From assembly GCA_002360945.1 (NCBI GenBank), contig DERO01000039.1, positions 62,001 through 126,000 of the forward strand: a DNA stretch of 64,000 bases. Direction: 5' to 3'. This stretch comes from Leclercia adecarboxylata (GTDB lineage: Bacteria > Pseudomonadota > Gammaproteobacteria > Enterobacterales > Enterobacteriaceae). The notes beneath the pieces were generated by a model that ran no database searches, had not been told where the DNA came from, and worked only from the letters and a program-made list of their open reading frames with translations. Below are positions 1-9,351 of this stretch, in pieces. The position numbers were made by a program, and so were the translations under genes. Each line of letters opens with the position of its first letter. Within the stretch, counting starts at the first letter, position 1.

Positions 1-831
1 CGCGGCGACAACGGCGCCCGCGTGACCAACAACGAGAACGAAATAGCCCATTACGAATATGGCGCTAACCTCGCTTCCGGCTGCATGCTGCATGCCATGA
101 ACGCGGTAGAGCCGGGGATCCGCGAGACCGAACTGGGGGCGTTGCTCGCGGCGGAAGGCCAGTATCAGACGGTGGTGACCATTGCCGCTGCCGGGCAGCG
201 TTTTGAGAAAGCGAATTTTTATCCCACCTATAAAAAGCTGGAACGCGGCCAGCCGCTGTCGATGACCACCGGGTTCAAAGGCGGGCTATCGAGCCGGACC
301 GGATTTGTGATTGCCGACGAGAGCGAGCTGCCTGACGCGCAAAAAGATTATCTGGATCGGGTGGCAAAACCCTATTTTGCCGCAGTTGCCAGCTGGCTTG
401 AGACTATCCGTATCGGGATGCCGGGCGGCGAGATGTACGCCCATATCGAACAGGTGCTCAATAAAGCGCAGTATGGCTGGCATCTCAATCCGGGGCATCT
501 CAGCGCCGATGAGGAGTGGATGTCCTCGCCGATTTACCCTCACTCCGCCGAGACGCTGAAAAGCGGGATGATCCTGCAGATCGATATTATCCCTTCGGTG
601 CCGGGCTACACCGGCGTCAGCGCCGAAGAGAGCATCGCGCTGGCGGATCCGGCCCTGCAAAGCAAAATCCAGGCGGCCTACCCGGAACTGTGGGCGCGGA
701 TCCTTACCCGGCGGACGTACATTCGCGACGTATTGAAGATTAATCTCGCGGATGAGGTGATCCCGCTGTCGAATACCGTGGCCTATTTGCGCCCGTTCCT
801 GCTGGCGAAAGATAAGGCGCTCACCTGCTAA
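1..831 (+). CDS. M24 (Xaa-Pro aminopeptidase-like) family protein, 5' truncated by the window edge
   Basis: The frame is open from base 1, so the true start lies upstream; the GTG at 22 is only the first in-window candidate. The visible ~276 residues have the pita-bread fold pattern of M24 proteins: a helix rich in Ala and Glu, a central segment where the metal-binding Asp pair normally sits, a conserved His in LNPGHLSADEEW, and a late Glu in GVSAEESIAL. The two Asp metal ligands of the usual iDxG...D motif appear replaced (SMTTGFKGGLSSRTG), and the first Glu ligand position reads Asp (LQIDIIP). Known family members cleave Xaa-Pro bonds or act on creatine. This copy may therefore be metal-poor, catalytically inactive or specialised. 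Family assignment is fairly secure; function is not. Confidence 0.65.
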   Translation, partial: RGDNGARVTNNENEIAHYEYGANLASGCMLHAMNAVEPGIRETELGALLAAEGQYQTVVTIAAAGQRFEKANFYPTYKKLERGQPLSMTTGFKGGLSSRTGFVIADESELPDAQKDYLDRVAKPYFAAVASWLETIRIGMPGGEMYAHIEQVLNKAQYGWHLNPGHLSADEEWMSSPIYPHSAETLKSGMILQIDIIPSVPGYTGVSAEESIALADPALQSKIQAAYPELWARILTRRTYIRDVLKINLADEVIPLSNTVAYLRPFLLAKDKALTC

Positions 832-944
832 ACCACATCGCAAACCCAGGGTGCCACGCCGCGTCGCCGTGACACCTTTTTTAGCGATACAGCCAGGGTC
901 TCTTGTTCGGTTGTCACGAGCGGCTATATCAAATTCCAAAATAG

Positions 945-983
945 TATGTAGAGCATGTTTCATGCTGTACTAATCTCTACATA
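945..983. promoter_or_regulatory. Nested inverted repeats immediately upstream of chrB
   Basis: TATGTAGAG (945-953) and CTCTACATA (975-983) form a perfect 9-bp inverted repeat. It encloses a second perfect one, AGCATG-TTT-CATGCT (952-966). The outer right arm ends on the A of the chrB ATG. ChrB homologues are known chromate-sensing autoregulators, so this is the natural operator candidate. The hairpin could also influence translation because no clear Shine-Dalgarno lies between it and the start. Operator function is inference. Confidence 0.55.
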
Positions 984-1921
984 TGAAAATGCTGATCCTT
1001 ATTCTCACGCTCTCGACAGAGCAAGCCACACTCCGGATGCGGGTCTGGCGCACGTTAAAAGCCTCCGGCGCGGCGGTATTACGCGACGGTGTTTACCTTA
1101 TGCCGGAACGCCCGGAGGGCAGAGAAACTTTTGAGCAGATAGCGCATGAAGTCTGTGCAGGCGGCGGCAGCGCCTTTGTGTTAGTAGCCGAAGAGCCTGA
1201 AGGCGCTGATTTCCGTTCTCTGTTTGATCGCAGCGAAAATTACGCTGAACTGGTAGCCGGGATACAGCGTACCCGTTCTGCCCTCACGCCGGATGCGGTG
1301 CTGATTCAACTGAAACAGATCCGTAAACTGCGAAAAGCCTTTCTCAAAACAGAGGCTATCGATTTCTTCCCCTCCGGTGCCAGACAGCAGGCCGAGTCCG
1401 CTCTGCAGGAGTTGGAGCTGTACGTTAATCGCATCATTTCCCCCGACGAACCCCAGCCTGCGCAAGGCGAGCTCAGCCCGCTGGCTGTCAGCGACTTTAA
1501 AAATAAGATCTGGGTGACCCGCAGCCGTCCCTGGGTAGACAGGCTGGCCAGCGCCTGGCTGATCCGCCGTTTTATCGATCCTGAGGCCCGCTTCCTATGG
1601 CTGGAGGATATCGCCACCTGTCCAGCGGATGGGGTGGGATTCGATTTTAACGGGGCACGGTTCAGCCATGTGGATTCCAGGGTGACATTTGAAGTGCTGC
1701 TGAAAAGATTTGCGCTTGAAACCCGCCCCCTGACGCAGTTTGGACTGTTAGTGCATTACCTGGATATCGGCGGTGTACAACCACCCGAAGCCGCCGGGGT
1801 GGAAAGTGTGCTGGCAGGGCTCAGGGAGAGCATCACGGACGACGACACTTTGCTGGCCACAGCATGCACGCTGTTTGATGGCCTGTTGATGAATTATAAA
1901 TTGGGGTCCGATCATGACTAA
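983..1921 (+). CDS. chrB: ChrB-type chromate resistance regulator/protein
   Basis: A 312-residue protein with the two-part ChrB layout. Residues 1-160 form an N-terminal region with helical Arg-rich segments. From about residue 175 comes the ChrB C-terminal domain, recognisable from WVTRSRPWVDRLASAWLIRR and the later HVDSRVTFEVLLKRF. In characterised chr loci ChrB is a chromate-responsive transcriptional regulator, sometimes proposed to help chromate handling in the cytoplasm. Its stop overlaps the chrA start by 8 nt (ATGACTAA), so the two are translationally coupled. ATG 983 is used here; ATG 989 is a possible alternative because neither has a good ribosome-binding site. Inverted repeats at 945-983 probably mediate autoregulation. 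Confidence 0.85.
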   Translation: MKMLILILTLSTEQATLRMRVWRTLKASGAAVLRDGVYLMPERPEGRETFEQIAHEVCAGGGSAFVLVAEEPEGADFRSLFDRSENYAELVAGIQRTRSALTPDAVLIQLKQIRKLRKAFLKTEAIDFFPSGARQQAESALQELELYVNRIISPDEPQPAQGELSPLAVSDFKNKIWVTRSRPWVDRLASAWLIRRFIDPEARFLWLEDIATCPADGVGFDFNGARFSHVDSRVTFEVLLKRFALETRPLTQFGLLVHYLDIGGVQPPEAAGVESVLAGLRESITDDDTLLATACTLFDGLLMNYKLGSDHD

Positions 1922-3281
1922 AAACCCGTCGCACGTTATCACCGATACAGAAAGCCCGCCTCATCCGGTGAGCTTCCGGGATGCGTTTTTGTTCTGGCTC
2001 AAGCTGGGGTTTATCAGCTTCGGCGGTCCGGCAGGTCAAATCTCGATCATGCACCAGGAGCTGGTGGAGAACCGGCGCTGGATCTCTGAGCAACGTTTCC
2101 TTCACGCCCTGAATTATTGCATGGTTCTCCCTGGCCCCGAGGCGCAGCAGCTGGCGACGTATATCGGCTGGCTGATGCACCGTACCTGGGGTGGGGTGGT
2201 GGCCGGCGTCCTGTTTGTGCTCCCCTCGCTGTTGATCCTGATTGCGCTCTCGTGGATCTATATCGCCTGGGGCGATCTGCCCGTGGTTGCAGGATTATTT
2301 TATGGGATTAAACCGGCAATCACCGCGATTGTGGTCCAGGCGGCGCACCGTATCGGTTCGCGCGCGTTGAAAAATAATACCCAGTGGGCAATTGCCGGTG
2401 CAGCGTTTGTCGCCATCTTCGCCCTGAATATCCCTTTCCCGATTATTGTTCTGTCGGCAGCCATTATCGGTTTCCTCGGGGGGCGTCTGTTGCCGGAAAG
2501 ATTCTCCGGCGGCGCAGGCCACGGCGCTGCGGATAGATCTTATGGGCCCGCCATCATTGATGATGATACCCCGACTCCGGCACATGCCGTTTTCAAATGG
2601 TCGCGGCTGATGTGGGTGATCATCTCAGGTGCGCTCCTGTGGGGGGTACCGATGGCCATGCTCTGGTTTACGCTGGGATGGGAACACCCTATTACCCAGA
2701 TGAGCTGGTTCTTTACCAAAGCGGCGCTTCTCACCTTTGGCGGTGCGTATGCGGTGCTGCCGTATATCTATCAGGGCGCCGTAACCCACTATCACTGGCT
2801 CACCCCTACCCAGATGATCGACGGGCTGGCGCTGGGTGAAACAACGCCGGGCCCGTTGATTATGGTTGTGGCCTTCGTTGGCTTCGTCGGCGGGTATGTA
2901 AAGGCGGTATCTGGACCCGACATGCTTTTCCTCGGGGGAGCGGTGGCCGCGACGATGGTGACATGGTTTACCTTTCTGCCGTCCTTTCTGTTTATCCTCG
3001 CAGGCGGCCCTTTTGTTGAAACGACCCATAATGACATTAAATTTACCGCGCCCCTGACTGCCATCACGGCAGCCGTCGTCGGGGTTATCCTCAACCTGGC
3101 CCTGTTCTTTGGCTACCATGTGCTGTGGCCCAACGGTTTTTCAGGTCATTTTGACTGGCTGGCTGCGGTTATTGTCCTGGCAGCGGCGATCGCCTTGTTC
3201 CGTTTTAAACTGAAGGTGACGCAGGTGATTGCGGGCTGCGCCGTTGCGGGATTAATGTTGCATTTACTGTTTCGGGTGTAA
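1914..3281 (+). CDS. chrA: Chromate transporter ChrA (CHR family efflux pump)
   Basis: A 455-residue hydrophobic protein with the duplicated CHR layout of long ChrA proteins. The first repeat begins with FWLKLGFISFGGPAGQI (near residue 23) and the second with the matching FFTKAALLTFGGAYAVLPYI (near residue 262), separated by a charged cytoplasmic linker. CHR proteins expel chromate from the cytoplasm using the proton motive force and sit in the inner membrane. Its start lies within the end of chrB, giving a two-gene chromate resistance operon. The next gene, a GNAT acetyltransferase, begins about 35 bp later and could be cotranscribed, but nothing shows a functional link. Family assignment is secure. 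Confidence 0.9.
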   Translation: MTKNPSHVITDTESPPHPVSFRDAFLFWLKLGFISFGGPAGQISIMHQELVENRRWISEQRFLHALNYCMVLPGPEAQQLATYIGWLMHRTWGGVVAGVLFVLPSLLILIALSWIYIAWGDLPVVAGLFYGIKPAITAIVVQAAHRIGSRALKNNTQWAIAGAAFVAIFALNIPFPIIVLSAAIIGFLGGRLLPERFSGGAGHGAADRSYGPAIIDDDTPTPAHAVFKWSRLMWVIISGALLWGVPMAMLWFTLGWEHPITQMSWFFTKAALLTFGGAYAVLPYIYQGAVTHYHWLTPTQMIDGLALGETTPGPLIMVVAFVGFVGGYVKAVSGPDMLFLGGAVAATMVTWFTFLPSFLFILAGGPFVETTHNDIKFTAPLTAITAAVVGVILNLALFFGYHVLWPNGFSGHFDWLAAVIVLAAAIALFRFKLKVTQVIAGCAVAGLMLHLLFRV

Positions 3282-3315
3282 CAGCTGCCTGGCGGCAACT
3301 CGGTTGAAGGTGATT

Positions 3316-3753
3316 ATGATCAGAACCCTGCATGATGGAGACGCCCCCGCGCTGGCGCAACTGTTCCTCGACGCGCGACGCAGCACCTTCTACTGGGTGG
3401 ATCCGTCGCGGTTTCAGCTGGATGATTTTGCCCGGCAGACCCAGGATGAGCAGATCTGGGTGGCAGAGCAGGACGGGCGTCTGTGCGGTTTTATCGCCAT
3501 CTGGGCTGAAGAGAACTTCGTCCACCATCTGTATGTCGACGAAGCCTGCCACGGCCAGGGACTGGGGCGCGCCCTGCTGGCGCACGGACTGGCGGGGGCG
3601 TCGCAGCCGGCCTCACTGAAGGTGGCGACCCGCAACGCCCAGGCGCTGGCCTTCTATCACCGGCTGGGCTGGCAGGAGACCGATGAGATGGGCGTCTGTA
3701 ACATCACCGGGCCGTGGCGGAGGCTGGTGCTGCCGTTTACAAAGAACAGGTAA
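3316..3753 (+). CDS. GNAT family N-acetyltransferase
   Basis: About 145 residues with a typical GNAT fold. Acetyl-CoA-binding motif A is VDEACHGQGLGRALL (about residues 75-89, core QxxGxG/A form). A C-terminal segment, RNAQALAFYHRLGWQE, matches GNAT motif B. The ATG at 3316 is preferred over the upstream in-frame TTG at 3304 because GAAGGTG lies about 5-8 nt before it. It would transfer an acetyl group from acetyl-CoA to an amine; the substrate cannot be read from the sequence. It follows chrA closely on the same strand, so cotranscription is possible. Confidence 0.8.
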   Translation: MIRTLHDGDAPALAQLFLDARRSTFYWVDPSRFQLDDFARQTQDEQIWVAEQDGRLCGFIAIWAEENFVHHLYVDEACHGQGLGRALLAHGLAGASQPASLKVATRNAQALAFYHRLGWQETDEMGVCNITGPWRRLVLPFTKNR

Positions 3754-3794
3754 AATGATTAGCTTACTCATTCTTCCTACCTGTACTTTCTTGC

Positions 3795-4319
3795 ATGGCC
3801 AATAAAATGAGTAAAAAAATCACCAGGCGCGCGCTGGACCGCTTCGACCTCTCCATCCTTGAGATCCTGCAGGGCAATAACCGTCTCCCCCACTCCGCAA
3901 TTGCTGAACAGGTGGGCCTCTCCACACCGTCCGTGCAACGCCGCATCAGTCGTCTGGAGGATAATGGCGTTATCAAAAGCAATGTCGCGGTGATCGACCC
4001 AGCCATGATGGGCAATCCGGTCACGGCGGTGATTGAGTCGCGGCTGGTGGAAGATCGCAGCATCGTGATGGATCGGGCGAAGCGATACTTCCGCAACGTG
4101 GAGGAGATCCAGCAGTGCTATTTCGTCAATGGTGGGGTGTCGTTCATCATTATCCTGATCTCCCGCGACCTGCCGCACTTCGAGAAGCTGGTGCGCCAGC
4201 ATTTTGCCGACAACCAGGACATCCTCACCTACCGCACGCTGATTGTTCTCGATCAGGTTAAAACGGGCTTAACCCTTCCGCTGTTCGATCTTCACAACGA
4301 TGACGAAAGCGATTTATAA
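3795..4319 (+). CDS. Lrp/AsnC family transcriptional regulator
   Basis: A 174-residue protein with an N-terminal winged helix-turn-helix (about residues 18-65; HSAIAEQVGLSTPSVQRRIS is the recognition region) and a C-terminal RAM/AsnC effector-binding domain (about 75-160). Feast/famine regulators of this family bind amino acids or related small molecules and usually act as octamers. ATG 3795 is taken, but ATG 3807 is an equally possible start since neither has a strong ribosome-binding site. The gene ends convergently with the EamA-type exporter, the 3' ends overlapping by 6 nt. That pairing is common for a regulator and the metabolite exporter it controls, but here it is inference. Confidence 0.85.
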   Translation: MANKMSKKITRRALDRFDLSILEILQGNNRLPHSAIAEQVGLSTPSVQRRISRLEDNGVIKSNVAVIDPAMMGNPVTAVIESRLVEDRSIVMDRAKRYFRNVEEIQQCYFVNGGVSFIIILISRDLPHFEKLVRQHFADNQDILTYRTLIVLDQVKTGLTLPLFDLHNDDESDL

Positions 4320-5162
4320 CGCCGTGCGGGCCCGGGAGAAGAGCGCGCATCCAGCGCAGGCAGCCATCACACAGGCAATACCGGCGCACTGCATCAGTGA
4401 CAGACGCTCATTAAGCACCAGCCATCCGGCGACGGCGCTGACCGCAGGCGAGCCGCTCATCAGCACGCCAAAAACCCGTGACGGCAGATGGCGCATGGCA
4501 TACATATCCAGCAGAAAAGGCAGCATGCTCGATAAGACCGCCACGCTGAGCCCCACCAGCAGTACCTCCGGTTGCAGCAGCATCGCCCCAGCCTGCGCCG
4601 TGCCGAGCGGCACAGCCATCAGCGCGGCCACCATCATGCCGGTGGCTACCGATATCCCTCCGCCGGAGGAAACACGCCGCCCGACGATCACATATAGGCC
4701 CCAGAACAGCGCTGCTGCCAGGGCAAACCCTACCCCGCGCAGAGCGAGCATACCGTGAATATCCCCTGCGGCCAGAAACACCATCCCCAGCGCAGAGAGT
4801 GCCACCCACAGCAGATCGGAGGTTTGCCGTGAGGTCAGCAGCGCGGCGCACAGCGGGCCCATTACTTCAATCGCAATCGCGATACTGACCGGGATATACG
4901 CAAAGGCGCGATAGATCAGCAGATTCATCAGCCCCAGGATTAAGCCGTAGGCGATCATGGCAGGCCAGGCGATCCCGCTGGCCCACAGGCGCCAGGGCCT
5001 GAAGAGAATACACAGCACGACGGCAGATAAGCCCAGCCGCAATGCTGCGACTCCCTCGCTGCCCACCAGAGGGAACAAGGTTTTGGCGAAGGCCGCGCCG
5101 GTTTGCACCGACACCATACCGGCAAAGGCCGCCGCAAAGGGGAGATGGGTATTGTTTAGCAT
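4314..5162 (-). CDS. EamA/RhtA-like DMT-superfamily exporter
   Basis: A 282-residue protein with about ten hydrophobic segments in two repeated halves, the layout of drug/metabolite transporter superfamily exporters such as RhtA (threonine/homoserine efflux). The RhtA-like signature includes the conserved AYIPVSIAIAIEVMGPLCAAL stretch. The start chosen is ATG at 5162 (MLNNTHLP); the longer frame would need a TTG at 5228 and adds a charged tail unusual for the family. It is convergent with an Lrp-type regulator. The likely role is export of an amino acid or related metabolite across the inner membrane; the substrate is unknown. Confidence 0.8.
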   Translation of the reverse strand: MLNNTHLPFAAAFAGMVSVQTGAAFAKTLFPLVGSEGVAALRLGLSAVVLCILFRPWRLWASGIAWPAMIAYGLILGLMNLLIYRAFAYIPVSIAIAIEVMGPLCAALLTSRQTSDLLWVALSALGMVFLAAGDIHGMLALRGVGFALAAALFWGLYVIVGRRVSSGGGISVATGMMVAALMAVPLGTAQAGAMLLQPEVLLVGLSVAVLSSMLPFLLDMYAMRHLPSRVFGVLMSGSPAVSAVAGWLVLNERLSLMQCAGIACVMAACAGCALFSRARTAL

Positions 5163-5298
5163 GTTGTAAAACCAGATAAAGTTGGATGCCGATATTTTAC
5201 CTGGTGCGGGTGAGGCTTTTTCTCGCAATACAGCTGGAGGTAAGTATTTTGCTTATCTGATGCGGCTTTTATTAAGAAATAACTTGTACCATCGACGC

Positions 5299-5317
5299 CC
5301 TCTCCCTGAGGGAGAGG
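5299..5317. repeat. Palindromic intergenic element downstream of ampC
   Basis: CCTCTCCC-TGA-GGGAGAGG is a perfect 8-bp inverted repeat just past the ampC stop. The same core (CCCTCTCCC-N3-GGGAGAGGG) recurs at 25388-25408 and 25485-25505, so it belongs to a dispersed palindrome family. It could form a stem-loop protecting or ending the ampC transcript, although no strong T-run follows. Confidence 0.6.
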
Positions 5318-5327
5318 CCCCCTGACT

Positions 5328-6503
<1,176 letters not shown>

Positions 6504-6505
6504 CT

Positions 6506-6534
6506 ATTTTGCCGGTCTGGTGGGAGGATGTAAA
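6506..6534 (-). promoter_or_regulatory. Candidate ampC promoter
   Basis: On the minus strand TTTACA (6529-6534) is followed after 17 nt by CAAAAT (6506-6511), about 35 bp before the ampC ATG. The -35 matches consensus at 5 of 6 positions and the -10 at 4 of 6, so it would be a modest promoter. It starts directly after the terminator of the preceding gene. The assignment is by pattern only. Confidence 0.4.
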
Positions 6535-6536
6535 AC

Positions 6537-6555
6537 GGGGGCCATGCTGGCCCCC
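6537..6555 (-). terminator. Terminator of the cmoA-like/ICMT-like operon
   Basis: On the minus strand GGGGGCCA-N3-TGGCCCCC forms an 8-bp GC-rich stem followed by GTTTTAC. It lies 16 bp past the stop of the ICMT-like gene and separates that operon from ampC. Confidence 0.7.
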
Positions 6556-6571
6556 TGTTCACCACTCACTT

Positions 6572-7273
6572 TTAACGTACTGGTCTGGCGCTGAGTCGCC
6601 CCGACTTCTTTAACGCCCGAATGCCAATGCAGGCCAGCAGAATCAGCCCCACCAGCCCGGCGGAGAGCACCCAGTCGTCTGAGGAGTCGTTCAGCACCCG
6701 CCCGCTCAGCAGGACCAGCACCAGCAGCGTGATGCTAATGGTGCTGTACTCTTTTACCACCACCCGACGCCAGTTAAATGAGAAGGTGCGTAACGTCTGG
6801 CTCAGCCCGCGCAGGCGGGGCAGCAGGCGCGGCGTGGTGGCGCAGTAGTGGCGGTAGGCGTCGCCAAAACGCCCCAGCAGGTAGTGCTCTTCGGCGGCGA
6901 TAATGCAGGCATAGGCCAGGAAGAACAGCGGGAGGGTGATCGCCAGATACCAGGGGTTATTCGACGCCACGCCAAACCCGACAATCATCAGCAGATTGCC
7001 GAGATAGAGCGGATTGCGGCAGTGCGCGAACAGCCCGTTCTGTACCAGGTCGTTGGCATAGACGCGCTTGTTACGCCCGCCACGGACAATATAGTCCAGC
7101 CCCACGGTGAGAATGCGTATCCCCTGCCCGACCAGGGCGATCAGGCTGCCCAGGATCAGCATCATCACACTGGCATCGCTGACCCGCTGAAAGCCCGCAA
7201 AGAGGGTCAGGTACAGCAGGGGGAACAGGGCGTTGCGGGTGCGGAATAAGAAATTGCCGACAGAGACCATCAT
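6572..7273 (-). CDS. ICMT/PEMT-like integral-membrane methyltransferase
   Basis: A 233-residue protein with about five to six hydrophobic segments. It carries the isoprenylcysteine carboxyl methyltransferase/phospholipid methyltransferase signature: HCRNPLYLGNLLMIVGFGV (about residues 85-103), then an Ala-Glu-Glu (AAEEHYL) and a family-typical GDAYRHYC segment. Bacterial members of this SAM-dependent family methylate lipids or small hydrophobic substrates at the inner membrane; the substrate here is unknown. The start overlaps the end of the upstream CmoA-like gene by 4 nt (ATGA), so the two are translationally coupled. The last ~60 residues add hydrophobic helices beyond the core domain. Confidence 0.75.
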   Translation of the reverse strand: MMVSVGNFLFRTRNALFPLLYLTLFAGFQRVSDASVMMLILGSLIALVGQGIRILTVGLDYIVRGGRNKRVYANDLVQNGLFAHCRNPLYLGNLLMIVGFGVASNNPWYLAITLPLFFLAYACIIAAEEHYLLGRFGDAYRHYCATTPRLLPRLRGLSQTLRTFSFNWRRVVVKEYSTISITLLVLVLLSGRVLNDSSDDWVLSAGLVGLILLACIGIRALKKSGRLSARPVR

Positions 7274-7992
7274 TTGATCGCCACCATGCCGCAGAAGTTA
7301 TACCAGCGGAAGAAGACCTCCACCCGGCTGAACCCGGCATCGGCCAGCAGCTGTCGGTTCTCACTCTCCGTATAGGGGATCAGCACATTTTCCAGGGCTT
7401 CGCGCTTCTGGCTGATCTCCAGTTCGCTGTAGCCGTGCCGCCGCTTCATGTCGTAGTAATATCTGATAAATCGCCGGTTGAGATCGGGGGCGTCGCAGAC
7501 CACCTTCTCCACCAGAATCAGCGCCCCGCCCGGATTCAGCGCCTCCGCGATGGTGGTCAACACCGCCCGACGGTTAACCGGACGCACGAACATCAGCGTC
7601 AGCAGCATCGTGACCACCGAGGTATTTTCCGGGAGCTGCATCTCTTTCAGATCGTGGCACAGAAAGTGCGGGGTGCGCCCTGAAGGACGTTGTTCAAATT
7701 TCGCCCGGCACCTCTCCAGCATCTCCGGGGAGTTATCAATGCCGATAAAGCTCACGTCTGGTGCCACGACACCGTCCATCAGCGCCAGGGTGGTGCCGGT
7801 GGCGCACCCCAGATCGCACAGGTGGCTGCCCGGGACGGCATAATCTGCCGCCAGCTCGCTCACCATTCGCTGTATTTCCTGATAAAACGGCACAGAGCGA
7901 TCGACCATATCGTCAAATACCCCTGCCACTTGCTCATCAAAGCGAAAATCTTCGGCTTCTTTTTGCTGTGCAAACACCTTATCCAGAGTCAT
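7270..7992 (-). CDS. CmoA-like SAM-dependent methyltransferase-fold protein (putative carboxy-SAM synthase paralogue)
   Basis: A 240-residue class I methyltransferase-fold protein, strongly CmoA-like along its length. The opening FRFDEQVAGVFDDMVDRSVP matches CmoA's TFDERVAEVFPDMIQRSVP. The SAM loop is DLGCATG (60-66), followed by IDNSPEMLERCR. GYSELEISQKR is identical to CmoA and ends in Arg197, the equivalent of E. coli CmoA Arg199, which binds the carboxylate of Cx-SAM. CmoA converts SAM and prephenate to carboxy-SAM for the wobble-uridine modification. This gene is not next to cmoB; instead it is coupled by a 4-nt overlap to a membrane methyltransferase gene. It is probably a second, specialised copy, though the canonical cmoA cannot be checked from this window. 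Confidence 0.75.
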   Translation of the reverse strand: MTLDKVFAQQKEAEDFRFDEQVAGVFDDMVDRSVPFYQEIQRMVSELAADYAVPGSHLCDLGCATGTTLALMDGVVAPDVSFIGIDNSPEMLERCRAKFEQRPSGRTPHFLCHDLKEMQLPENTSVVTMLLTLMFVRPVNRRAVLTTIAEALNPGGALILVEKVVCDAPDLNRRFIRYYYDMKRRHGYSELEISQKREALENVLIPYTESENRQLLADAGFSRVEVFFRWYNFCGMVAIK

Positions 7993-8202
7993 AAGTTATT
8001 CCGGTAAAAAGACATCACAACGTTCCCCCGCCAGGAGAGGACGGGGCCTGAAATTAAATTTTTTATTAGTCAGAATTGAAATGCAGTTTATGGCGTCAGG
8101 CTTAAGAAAAGCTTAGTAACATATAGACGGGGGCAGAAGAGAGTGCCAGTGGGTCAACCCACATGGCACGGTGAGATTGTGATCGTGCAGCCTGTATCCC
8201 GA

Positions 8203-9351
8203 TTACGCGCTACCGAACAGCAACCGGTCCCCCATACTCATCCCCATTTTCCGTAAATATTTTCCATGGGAAATTTGCTCCTTTTCCCATACGGAGAGGG
8301 CTCTGTCCGTGTCATCCGGCCAGGCACGCAGGGCCTCCCCTAACGCCAGGGCATTGGCGGCCGCTTTTGAGGTGCTTGCTGCGGTATGAGGCCGGGGAAT
8401 AGAGGCCGCGTCACCCAGTAAAATCACCCTGCCCTTCACCATCTTATCGACGGCGAGATCGCGTATCGCCTGGGCAAAGGGCTCCTTTGTTGCCTGCACG
8501 ATGTCGCGGAACCCGGGTGGGAGCAAAGTTTGCGCTTCAGCATAAAGATGCACCTTCCAGCGTGCGTCCAGCAGCCCTTCCGGCACGGAATAGCTTCGCG
8601 CAATACCGTCGGTGCCCGTCATGATCGCTTCCCGCTGCGCGTCATCGACAACCCGATACCAGACCCAGTTGTAAAAGCGGTGACCTGGCCGTAAATCGTT
8701 ATCCGCGCCCGGCACCAGATAGCCCAGAATGTGCGACCCCGCGTTGCTGGCGAAAGCAAAGTCGCCGTGAAGCTGCTGTCTGGCCTGCTCAGGCATGTCG
8801 TTTTCCGGCACCAGCCCGCGCCATGCAATATACCCGGCGTATTCCGGCGTGTCGTTCCACAGCAGTGTGCGGACAAATGAACCGTTGCCGTCAGCCCCGA
8901 TAAGCAGATCCCCGGTCTCCCTTGCGCCATCTTCAAAGATGGCGGTGACGTGCTGATTATCAGGAAAGGCTAAATCCGTAAGCACACGGTTTTTATGGTA
9001 ATAAATATCGCTAATCGTCGAGCGCATCAGGGAATAGATCAACGACCACGAGGTTTGCACCTGGAGCGCAGGCTGCCGCTGCGCCACCGAGCCGTCCGGG
9101 CGATAGACCACTCTGTGCGCCGAGCGCACCCCCAGATTGTCCCAGTCGCGTTCGATGCCGCTGCGACGGATTAACGCCACCACTTCGGGCTGCAGCACAA
9201 TGCCGCCGCCCCGGCTGTCCAGATCCCGGGCCGAGCGTTCGAAAATATCGACGTCCCAACCTGCCTGCTGCAGCATGTTCCCTGCGAATAATCCCCCTAA
9301 CGAGCCGCCGATAATCAGGGCCCGTTTTCTGAGGTGCATTTCACCGATCAT
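8203..9351 (-). CDS. FAD-dependent aromatic monooxygenase-like protein
   Basis: About 382 residues with the flavoprotein hydroxylase layout: N-terminal dinucleotide fold GGSLGGLFAG, central LIGADGNGSFVR, and the C-terminal FAD-ribityl motif GDAASIPRPHTAASTSKAAANA. The last motif resembles 2,6-dihydroxypyridine 3-monooxygenase-like enzymes. Such enzymes hydroxylate an aromatic or heteroaromatic ring with NAD(P)H and O2. The ATG at 9351 (MIGEMHLRKR) is preferred because GGTGGAGGAG precedes it. It overlaps the end of the FrnE-like gene by 11 nt, so the two form an operon. The substrate is unknown. A role in modifying or detoxifying an aromatic compound is inference. Confidence 0.8.
   Translation of the reverse strand: MIGEMHLRKRALIIGGSLGGLFAGNMLQQAGWDVDIFERSARDLDSRGGGIVLQPEVVALIRRSGIERDWDNLGVRSAHRVVYRPDGSVAQRQPALQVQTSWSLIYSLMRSTISDIYYHKNRVLTDLAFPDNQHVTAIFEDGARETGDLLIGADGNGSFVRTLLWNDTPEYAGYIAWRGLVPENDMPEQARQQLHGDFAFASNAGSHILGYLVPGADNDLRPGHRFYNWVWYRVVDDAQREAIMTGTDGIARSYSVPEGLLDARWKVHLYAEAQTLLPPGFRDIVQATKEPFAQAIRDLAVDKMVKGRVILLGDAASIPRPHTAASTSKAAANALALGEALRAWPDDTDRALSVWEKEQISHGKYLRKMGMSMGDRLLFGSA

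Noticed and set aside
3304..3315. TTG start for the GNAT gene
   Set aside because: The ATG at 3316 has the better-placed GAAGGTG ribosome-binding site.
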